A stretch of 64,000 nucleotides of DNA, from positions 1 through 64,000 of the forward strand of contig QAOA01003428.1 in the NCBI GenBank assembly GCA_003255065.1. The letters are read 5' to 3'. Numbering within the stretch: position 1 is the first letter of the stretch; every line of letters starts with the position of its first letter. Of the stretch, positions 1-8,854 are shown piece by piece. This DNA is from Cercis canadensis. Its lineage: Eukaryota; Streptophyta; Magnoliopsida; Fabales; Fabaceae. A model generated the notes under the pieces. It was not told where the DNA came from, searched no databases, and saw nothing but the letters and a program-made list of their open reading frames with translations. A program made the position numbers and the translations under genes.

Positions 1-1200
1 GATCTTAATTCTTAAAGCTGTAACATACAACACACAACACCCCCCCTCCCCCAACCACCCTCCATATAGGTGTAGATGGGGTTAATTGACTCTAAAATCC
101 TTGGGTGTCTTTGATGAGTTTATGTAAACAACTCATCATGTCCAAACCATAGAAAAAAAACAAAAACAAAAAACTTATCATGTGATCATGTCCAAATAGA
201 AAAAGGAAACCAAGTCTTCTGCAACATGTGCTGTAAATTTTTTATTAGCATTTTAGGTCAATCTATATGAATTTCATTTCATTCAACAAGAATTTTGATC
301 CAGTTTGGGATTACCTGCTTGTTTAATACTTTATTATACAAGTTCAGTTCATATATCAAGAAAATATCTAAGCAAATGGAGAAAGGGAAATACGACTCCC
401 TAGAGTCTCTTACCAGCAAATATGGTCCTTAGAGAGAAGATTAGAACCAAACATGAAAACACAATAAAGGAAACTAGGGAAACATATTACAGAGCAGAAT
501 CTAAGCAACTGAGCTAATCATTTTGAGTTTTACAATATTTTCTGGTATTTCATGATAAACAGGAAAACTCAAACATTTGAGATAGATTCATGAATAAATT
601 TAACACCTTTCAAGCAGAAACATGCTTATGATTAAATCACTTAATCCAAAATCAAATGGAGAGCTTCAAAGAAACAAAGGAACATATTCACAATAAAAAG
701 TCAGTCAAATGGAAAAATTGAAGCTAAGGACATAATAGCATTTACATAATGCTCTGAACAAAGCAAAACAAAAAAATGCTAAACAGATTCAGCTTTGGGA
801 AAAATTAATCATAGTATGACACAAAACTAATGAACAAAAATTAATCATAGAACATAAGCCCATACACATTTCTAGTTTTCTACTAATATTACACACATTC
901 TATGAAGAATTTATTAGGCAAGTAACAGGCCAAATTGAAAGAAAACAATGAAAACACCAGAATCGCGACCTTTGACCTTGTCTTGGATTCATCAAATCCA
1001 TGTACAACAAGTAAAAGAGCTCTTAAACTCAAATTAGGACTCCAACCCTAACATTTAGTAAAGAAAAAAGAACGGAATACTAGAATTCCCAAATCCTAAT
1101 ATGAAACAAGAATGTACAAGTATCCAACCCAAAAACATAAGCTATAAAGTGAAATACCCAACTCAATTTCAATCTCTAGAAATACCCACAATGATCTAAT
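1..1200. other. AT-rich non-coding stretch
   Basis: No open frame of useful length and no recognisable protein similarity. The sequence is AT-rich with short homopurine runs. It could be an intron or untranslated region of a gene whose first exon would be the GC-rich patch at about 1200-1440 (minus strand), but nothing in the stretch proves that. No structural RNA was recognised. Confidence 0.5.
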
Positions 1201-1440
1201 CAGAATATGGGTGGCAGGGGATAAGAACTCTACCTGGCCTTCGATACTTGAAGTGGCGACGGTAGAAGGTTGTGAAGAGCAGAAAGTGAGAGGAGGTGCT
1301 ATGGGTGGTGGTGTTGGCGGCGGCGGTACTGCGGGTGGAGGCGTTGATGGCGGCGGTGGTGAAGTTGGCTGATGGTTGCGCACAAGCACAGTGCCGAGAG
1401 CGAGGAGCTTTGGTGGGTCGAGGGAGGGGGAGGGTATCGG
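1200..1440 (-). other. GC-rich proline-coding patch, possible 5' exon fragment
   Basis: This patch is strikingly GC-rich compared with everything around it. On the minus strand it encodes a short proline-rich peptide (runs of Pro with Ser/Thr/Ala), followed by a plausible splice donor (CCAG|GTAGAG near 1231). It ends abruptly at the AT-rich repeat starting near 1441. It could be the 5' exon or leader of a gene extending off the left edge, or a captured gene fragment. Proline-rich low-complexity translation of GC-rich DNA is easily spurious, so no function is assigned. Confidence 0.2.
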
Positions 1441-1655
1441 GGCTTAGTGGAAAGAAAAAAAAGGAATTTCAAATTCACACTGTTTTAAGTGAATTTGAAA
1501 TACATCATATTATGATTTTGAAATACACTATAAAAATACACTCAAATTTTAGAAATACTTTAAAAAAATACACAAACAGTGTAATTCGAAATTTGTATTT
1601 TAAATACACTCTACAAATACATTACACTCTATAAATACCCCATCCAAACACACCC
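1441..1655. repeat. AT-rich inverted-repeat-like insertion (MITE-like end)
   Basis: A very AT-rich 215-base segment containing near-inverted motifs (AATTTGAAATACA and TTCGAAATTTGTATTT). On the minus strand it begins GGGTGTGTTTGGATGG, a terminus style common in plant non-autonomous DNA transposons. It abuts the copia integrase reading frame exactly where that frame loses homology. A matching terminus near 1441 was not found, so this may be half an element. Confidence 0.35.
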
Positions 1656-3537
1656 TAAATCTTTCAAAGGCCTCATCTTTTGTTCTCAATAGATATACAT
1701 ATAAAAATCGAGAACAATCATCTATAAATGTAATGAAATACATTTTTCCTCCTCTGGTTAATTTACCATTTAATTCACAAATATCAGAATGAATCAAATC
1801 TAAAATTTGTGTATCACGCTCTACTTTAGGAAAAGGTTTTCTTGTTATTTTTGCTTCAACACAAATTTCACATTTATCTTTATGAACATGCTTGCAATCA
1901 ATATAATCATGAGTTGACATATATTTTATCATATGATAATTTAAATGTCCTAGTCTAGCATGCCATAAAGAAGAAGAATCAATGTAAGCATAAACAACTT
2001 TATTTCATTCACACTTAACTTAAACATGCCATCAAGGGAGTATCTCTTTCCTACAAACAGTCCACTCTTGGACATTACAATTTTGTCTGACTCTAGGACA
2101 ATCTTAAAACCCTGCTTACAAAGCAAACTTGCAGAAACTAAGTTTCTTTTAACATCAGGAACATGATGAACATTGACAAGGATAAGTTTCTGCCCAGAAG
2201 TGAAATTTAGTACAACAGACCCTTTGCCATGCACTTTGACACGCTGGTGATTCCCCATTAGAATTTCATTTTGTTCCTCCAACTTATGGTAAGTTTTGAA
2301 GCAAGTCTTGTTATTGCTAACATGAATTGTTGCACCCGAATTAAGGAACCAATCTGTATTACTTGATGCAGCAGCCATGTTTAACTCAGTCACCATTCCA
2401 ATCTGAATGTTGGAAACCATTGCAACAAGTTCTTTTACTTCATCTTCCAACAAGTTGGCTAGTTTGGCCTTTTCAGAAGTATTTTCTTTCTTCTTTTCAT
2501 AATTCTTGAATCTACATTCCTTGATGTAGTGTCCTTTCTTTCCACAGTGAAAGCAGACCTTGTTCTTTTTGTTTTTCTTGAATCAACCATTTTTCTGGAC
2601 TTTAAGTTTGTCCTGATTCTTCCCTCCAGACTTGTTTCCGGATTTGTTGTTTCCAGAATTACCTGTTATTGCATTCACTTGCTGCGAATTTTCTTTTGGA
2701 TTCACATTTATTTTCATAAACTTTTCATCTCTAACACGAGTTTCACACTCAATCTGTAAATGAGTTTGAAACTGTTCAAGAGTGAAATTATCAGGTGAAT
2801 GCAACACTTTCTTTCTGTACCCATTCCAAGAAGGAGGCAATTTGGACAAAATTGCTCCTATCTGAAGAGTATCAGGAATTGAGATCTCCAAATCTCTTAA
2901 TCTGGAAACTAAAATTTGTAGTTCATGGACTTGATCCATGACTGGCATGTTATCAGACATTTTGAAATCAAAGTAATTCAAAGCAAGAAATTTGTCAGTA
3001 CCTATCTTTTCGCTTTAATATTTGACTTCCAATGCATTCCAGATGTCTTTTGGTGAAGTCAGATTAGAGTAGAGATCATAGAGACGATGCGTAAGGGTAT
3101 TCAAAATGTGGCCACGACACACCAATTCATCTTCCTCACGTTTCTGCCTTCGGTTCCTTACTTGATCCGAATCTTCAACAGTTGGTGCAGCAATGGGTGG
3201 TAGATTCGGGTCCAGGATATAAAACACCTTCAAGGTTGTAAGTAAGAACTTCATCTTGTCTTTTCACCTTGTGAAATTCGTTCCATCAAACTGATTGAGT
3301 TTCATAGAATCTTGCAACTTTACAGTAGAAGTAGTAACATCCTCCATTATAAATTATTACACTCAAATTGTTAGGAAAACGATAATGGAGACTAACTAGG
3401 TTGGTTTTGAGGGGTGAACAATTACACTGTCTTGAGTGTAATATTGCTTCTCTACAAAAGCAAGTTACCCCAGGATACAACAAAGCCCTCAAAAAACTCT
3501 CAATGAAAAAGTGAATTCTTCTGCATTAGGGTGTTCC

Positions 3538-3545
3538 CTTTTATA
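3538..3545 (-). promoter_or_regulatory. LTR TATA box
   Basis: TATAAAAG on the minus strand, about 170 bases before the LTR 3' end and just downstream of the U3 tandem repeats. This is the expected position for the U3/R promoter of a copia LTR. Confidence 0.5.
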
Positions 3546-3589
3546 GAGTTGAAAAGACACTAATGAACAAATATAATTAGTCAAAAATT

Positions 3590-3703
3590 AACAGACATAA
3601 TTGTCTATTTGGAATAGACATAATTGTCTATTCGGAATAATCACAATTGTCTGTTCGGAATAGTCACAACAGTCTGTTCGAAACAGACACAACAGTCTAT
3701 TCG
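3590..3703 (-). repeat. Five tandem 23-base repeats with internal dyads in LTR U3
   Basis: Five consecutive units start at about 3590, 3613, 3636, 3659 and 3681 (four of 23 bases, one of 22). Each contains an inverted motif of the form AGACA...TGTCT or a close variant. They lie 45-165 bases upstream of the LTR TATA box in its transcription direction. In known plant copia elements U3 tandem repeats act as enhancer-like, stress-responsive boxes; that role here is inference. Confidence 0.75.
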
Positions 3704-5706
3704 AGTTTATTCATCTGAACCTGTTAATTTAATTAACTACAATCCGAATCGGGTCAAACCGACCCAACCCGGTTCAGTCAAGATATTAAAACCAATGTTA
3801 AAATATTTGTCAAATCGATTTTAAAACCAAGTGTCATTAATGGACTTTGTCTTGCTAGGCTATTTAGGCTTGCCAAATGGGCATGTGCCCATTTAACTAA
3901 GGAGGTTTCTTAGATACTTTTCATATTTATGTAGTATGTCATACTACATGAGATTAACCAATATGAGAATGACACGTATACAAATTAACTGTTTTAAATT
4001 TATTTGAGAAAATAAAATAAATTATATTTATATTCAATAAAATATAAAAATTACGTATGTTTGCCACGTCAGTGTAGTATGACATACTTATGTAGTATCA
4101 TAGAATCCCCGTTTAACTAAAGTTACTTTATAACTTTAGTTTGTATTTATAAAGTTTTTTACATACTCTAATTTAACCAATGTGGGACTTGGTTAATTAT
4201 AAGCATATTTACAAACTATTTCAACAATGACTAGCTTCAACATTAATATTCTTCTGTCCTCCAACCATTTCTAGCAGCATCATTCCATAGCTATAAACAT
4301 CAGATTTATGCGAAACCCCTCCAAAACTTTTATTCCATACTTCTGGTGCTACATATCCAATTGTCCCTCTAGCATTTGACAATGAAATAATGCTCTCTTC
4401 CCTGAGCTTAGCAAGTCCAAAATATGAGATCTTGGGATGCAAATTTTCATCCAAAAGGATGTTATGTGGTTTTATGTCAAAATGCAAAATCATTGTGTTG
4501 CATCCCTTGTGCAAGTACTCAAGTCCTCGCGCTATCCCAATTGAGATTTGGTACAAATTTTCCCAACTCAAGGATGGACTTGTTTCAGCTCCCTTATTGA
4601 AAACGAACTTTTCAAGTGAACCATTGGGCATATATTCAATGAGAGCTTTCTTGCTGCCTTCAAAACAAAAGCCAAGCAGGGTGACAATGTTAACATGTGA
4701 AGTTTTGCTGATGGTAACAACCTCATTCATAAATTCTTCACCATTCCCTTTGGATTCATTTAGTATCTTCACAGCTACAGAGCAACCAGTGGGCAGCTTT
4801 CCTTTGTATACCGCACCATAACCACCTTGTCCCAATTTATCCTTGAAAGAGTCACTGATTTTCTTGACATCTGAGAACTTGTATCTTTTAAGAGGTAGAG
4901 GCCCCTGACTTACAAGGAAGGCTTCAAGATTTTGATCATTCCTTTTATTCTTGCCAAATTTTGTTTTGAAAAACATCCACACCTTAGCTTTGTTACGGCA
5001 GATTATGACGGCGATAAGAGGTAGTCCAATTCCAGTACCTAAGAAACCTGTGAGCAGAAAAACAAAGGACACTGTGATGTGATCATTCTTGTGAATATTC
5101 TCAACTCAAGGAAAATAAATGAGAATTAAACTTTTGTTGCTAGCTTTGCTTGCGAAAGAGATAGAGAGTTGGATTAATTGAGAGGGTTATCATACCTAAA
5201 ACCAGCTTCAACACGGTGTTCTTTGGACCTGCCACCAAAACACAGCAGAGCAGAAGAGTGTATTAATGCCTTATGGTGTAGGAATAAATATAATGATTAA
5301 TTGGTGACTGATTTTCAATTCCATCTCTCATGCATGCTTTAATAAATATTATGTGAAACAACATTGAGAAGTCACATAAGCTTTTGATTAAATACCAGTT
5401 TAAAACTTTTAGGACTACAATTAATAAGGTGCCACTTATGCATGCGTATATATGTAAGTTAGCTAGCATCTCGGGAAGATAACAATAAGAGGAAAAAGAA
5501 AATATAATAAGTTAGATACTAGATAACAAGATATGTGGGAATGTGCATGCTAGAGATCGTCCCTCTAGAAGAAGAATCCAATTAATCAGAAGGAGGCGCA
5601 AAAATAGAAAATTCAATGAATGAAAATGCAGGGAGCAAATTGTAGACTAATTTTATTTATTTATTTTTCTATTTTTTTTTGCCTTGGCTATTTGCAAAGT
5701 AGCCTA

Positions 5707-5871
5707 GTCACTAAGTCAACAAAAGGAAGTACCCTTCAAATTCAATGTGCAGATTCTTAAAACAATCTCAACCACACTCGTAAGAGCCATTCTTCAAAGA
5801 AAAGCACCATATTTTAACCACCATGCCTTGTCTTATATGCTCTTGTCACTAAGTCAACAAAAGGAAGTACC
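5707..5871. repeat. 27-base exact direct repeat pair in intron
   Basis: The same 27 bases (starting GTCACTAAGTCAAC) occur at 5707-5733 and 5845-5871, separated by 111 bases, inside the long first intron of the broken receptor kinase. It may be a local duplication or a trace of an excised insertion. Confidence 0.6.
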
Positions 5872-6710
5872 ACCAAATTTTTTGTCATGATCTATTGACT
5901 TATAAAACTTAAATTAAAGGCATTATTTCTTATTATTAATAATAAAAATATGCTAGAGATAGTCTTTTTTAATCTGAATTTGTACTATTTTTTTAAAAAA
6001 ATCCTCATCCTATTTGAATGATTTTTATATAAAATAATTACAATTATAAATTGGTAAGTGTAATTTAAAAATTAAAATTTTATTTACATTTGATGCACCA
6101 TTTTTTCTTCCCGCCATAATCACATTTCTCGCTCCTTACTTTCACAACTTCCTTTCTTTATCATCACTAGGGCTCCTTACCATTTTTTATTCACGCGTTT
6201 AGTTTATGTTTGGCTTCTTAATTATTAGATTGACTTTTTGACATATATAGTTTTTATTTAGAAACTATGTTTTGCCAGGAAATACTGTACAAGCATTTCA
6301 CATGTGAATATTTTAATGAAATATTTTACGGTTATAAATATGTGTATTTTCTTCCCTTCCTCACTGCCCCCTAGGCATTCATTTTTTTCTATGATTTGTT
6401 TACGCCCATAACAGCACCGAGGTATATGATTTTCAAAACTAGGTTGCTAGACTTAGCTGGATTTAAGGAGCAATCAATTGATCATGCCTAAGTAAATTAA
6501 TACAAAATCATAACACCAATTTTACTTGTCCAGCACATTTCATGCAGCAAAGCAAGCAACATTCGCATTCCCACCTCATCCTAACCATGCACAATAATAA
6601 TCTTAACAGGCATTTGAGTTGTCAATTTCATCTTCCTCTTCGTCTTATCAAAATGGCACACTAATACACTAATCAATATCAAACCCATCTCTAGCTAAAA
6701 CAATGTGCAT

Positions 6711-7263
6711 GAAACTTATAATTAATGACCCAAATCAAATGCATGTGGACCATGTAGTAGAGCTATTCAAGAAACTTGAGAAGAAAAAAGACATACTTTT
6801 GTTGGCAGAACACGATGAAGCATGACTTCCATCATGGCAGTGACAAAGAAATCGAGATGTATCATTCATGACACTACCACATAGTCCTCCAGATTCCCTG
6901 CATCTTGTGCACTCAGATGAGTGAGCACTATACTCCACTTCAAACCCTTCATCCAAAGCCTTGTTCAGTGCATCCACTAGTTGAACNGAAACTTATAATT
7001 AATGACCAAAATCAAATGCATGTGGACCATGTAGCAGAGCTATTCAAGAAACTTGAGAAGAAAAAAGACATACTTCTGTTGGCAGAACACGATGAAGCAT
7101 GACTTCCATCATGGCAGTGACAAAGAAATCGAGATGTATCATTCATGACACTACCACATAGTCCTCCAGATTCCCTGCATCTTGTGCACTCAGATGAGTG
7201 AGCACTATACTCCACTTCAAACCCTTCATCCAAAGCCTTGTTCAGTGCATCCACTAGTTGAAC
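6711..7263. repeat. 276-base near-identical direct duplication joined by a single N (likely unmerged haplotypes)
   Basis: 6711-6986 and 6988-7263 are both 276 bases and differ at only a few single positions, with one N at 6987 between them. The duplicated part covers the end of exon 1 and the start of intron 1 of the receptor kinase. Equal length, allelic-level divergence and an N exactly at the junction point to a contig join that failed to collapse two alleles. Confidence 0.75.
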
Positions 7264-7803
7264 ATCCTTCAACACCGGCACTTTAACACTAACCCCGCGG
7301 TTTGTGAGTTGCTGCAACAGAGTTTCGTTCCCACAGAAAGCACACCTATTAGTATCATTCCGGCACGTAAAACTGTTGTTTACGACAATTGAAACCTCGG
7401 AGGAGCAGTTATACAATATGGTGAGGTTTTGAACTGTGGAGAGAAAACTGAAGGGGCTGCCACTCAAAGAAGTGTTACTAAAATTGGAAGCACAAACATC
7501 ATAGGCAATGTCCGTTCGCACCATTCGCATGGTGAAAGAAGTTTCATTGATTTCAAGCACTTTGAAATTCTGTGAGCCAACTTGAATTGAAGTGGTCTGA
7601 TTATGCAGGCACTTGAGCTTGAACCCTTGGCTGCCACAAAAACGGGGTCGGTTCTCTCCCCAGAATGGATAAGAGATGTTTTTGAGGTTGCCGCAACTGT
7701 ATGATAGGCTGCAATTTTCTTGAGAATAAGATTGTGGCAAAGTGGTAAACAAGATACAGATGGTGACTATGGATGTAAGGAAGGGAATAATATGGGTATC
7801 CAT

Positions 7804-8854
7804 GATTACAAAGGGTGGGCTTGTGGGGGTGATATTAATTAATGGCCATTGACGAATTGCCTAGCAAGCATGTTTAAGTTTCAACTGCAAGTTTTGAACG
7901 CAAATGAGAGGAGCATAGTACTCTTTTGAGGGGAAAGGGAAAGGGGAGAAAAGGAGGAACATATAGTCCTAGTGGTTGGTACTTGTAAGGAGGAGCACTA
8001 TTCACAAATTGGATTCAAAATAAAACAAAAGATCGAGCTTCATTGTTGACGTCTTTAATGGCACCACAAATTTTTTTAATGGAAAAAAAGGACACATGCT
8101 TCCCGGAACACGGGAACAACCAAAACTAAGCTGAGTTTTTCAAAAGATTTATGTGCATTGTCAAACCGGCAGGTGTAAGTGATACACCGGTGAACCGGTC
8201 ACAGTTCAATTGGTTTGAGGAGTTCTTGTTATAATTTTCTTTTTAAAAAAAGGGGTCAATTGTAATTAATTAAATAATTGAACTCTAACTCTTTGGCTAG
8301 AAAACACATGTTCAAATATGCAATATTTATCATATAAAGTTTCTAACTTTTTAAAATTTGTAAATCTATATTGATTTCTATTATTGATTAAATGTATTAG
8401 ATGATCATAAATTATAAATTTACGCAGTGCTTGCATTTAAAATTGCTCAAAACACCTTAGTTGAACCTTTTTTGGTCAAGCACAGGAGTTTAAGTACTAT
8501 TGTAGTATCTTGTCAAACATAACTAAAATGGCACTAAGATGTCAAATTTGTCCTATTCAGATACCTCTTTTATGCCTGGGTCTTAAAATGTTTGCAGCGT
8601 AATAACACCTATCAAATGACAAAACATAGAATAAAGTATTGGCCACAGCAAGAATTCCTTTTTTTTTTTTTTTTTTTTTTTTTTTCTTTTTATACGTTTG
8701 GAAATTTCTCTAGATTGTGGATTAGATGTCATCGCAAAACTGATGAATTGAATTATTCCTCGATGTCTTTTGTCCAGCTTGAACAGATGCTCCAACTTAA
8801 CATTTTACAATCCACCAAGTTGATTTTATTTTTTTTCCAAAGAAAGAAGTCTAT
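7804..8854. other. Intergenic region between the two receptor kinases
   Basis: No gene. It holds the upstream region of the truncated kinase, including a TTGACG W-box core near 8045, and an ACCGGTGAACCGGT-containing patch near 8190 that resembles repeat-element sequence at 28.4-28.9 kb. A poly-T run of about 35 bases lies near 8659-8695, just beyond the 3' end of the intact kinase. Confidence 0.5.

Larger units (their letters stand above)
1656..4226 (-). mobile_element. Degenerate, truncated Ty1/copia LTR retrotransposon (5' LTR, gag, protease, part of integrase)
   Basis: Reading on the minus strand: a 5' LTR (3369-4226); gag starting at an ATG near 3347; a CCHC zinc knuckle (CFHCGKKGHYIKEC) near 2510-2555; an aspartic protease region with NSGATIHV near 2340; a GAG-pre-integrase region (WHARLGHLN, then C-x2-C in CEICVEAK); and the start of the integrase core (HSDICE, FIDDCSRF). 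The coding region is dead. There are in-frame stops in gag near 3268, 3015 and 2582, a frameshift near 2010, and the protease catalytic Asp is replaced by Asn (GAT to AAT). Homology stops near 1656, before the third integrase acidic residue, so the rest of integrase, reverse transcriptase, RNase H and the 3' LTR are missing. The element lies inside a receptor-kinase exon. The order PR-INT, with no RT seen before INT, fits copia rather than gypsy. Confidence 0.88.
3369..4226 (-). repeat. 5' LTR of the copia element
   Basis: On the minus strand this 858-base segment begins TGTTGAAATAG and ends CCTAACA, giving the TG...CA borders and short imperfect terminal inverted repeat (TGTTg/cAACA) typical of LTRs. 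It carries a TATA box, U3 tandem repeats, and two short palindromes around 3929-3949 and 4072-4086. Its first base falls exactly where homology of the kinase exon ends. The partner LTR is absent from the window, so LTR-LTR divergence and target duplication cannot be read. A canonical initiator-Met tRNA primer-binding site is not visible just downstream of the CA end. Confidence 0.72.
4221..7803 (-). pseudogene. LRK10L-type receptor-like kinase, truncated by an LTR insertion
   Basis: Three exons: 7803-7074 (signal peptide, then cysteine-rich GUB_WAK_bind and WAK_assoc ectodomain), 5228-5196 (33-nt juxtamembrane exon) and 5047-4227 (membrane segment GTGIGLPLIAVIICRN and kinase). Splice sites are GT-AG and phases agree (1, 1). 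The family sits in the plasma membrane and phosphorylates Ser/Thr; several members act in immunity. The kinase shows a glycine loop (GQGGYGAVYKG), AVK lysine, HFDIKPHN and APE motifs. It ends after EMVGG near subdomain IX because the copia LTR begins there; the LTR's first six bases, TGTTGA, supply Cys and stop. The C-terminal lobe is therefore missing. The DFG Asp is Tyr (SYFG), and a Tyr usually present before EYMPNGSL is deleted. Exon 1 is complicated by a 276-base duplication around an N at 6987, probably an assembly artefact; the second partial copy would end at 6797. Loss of activity is inferred. Confidence 0.85.

Noticed and set aside
1296..1634. Plus-strand open frame over the GC-rich patch and AT-rich repeat
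   Set aside because: It spans two unrelated sequence types and reads low-complexity; an artefact of GC-rich DNA.
6735..6977. Separate small cysteine-rich gene
   Set aside because: It is the duplicated end of the kinase's exon 1 across a single N, not an independent gene.
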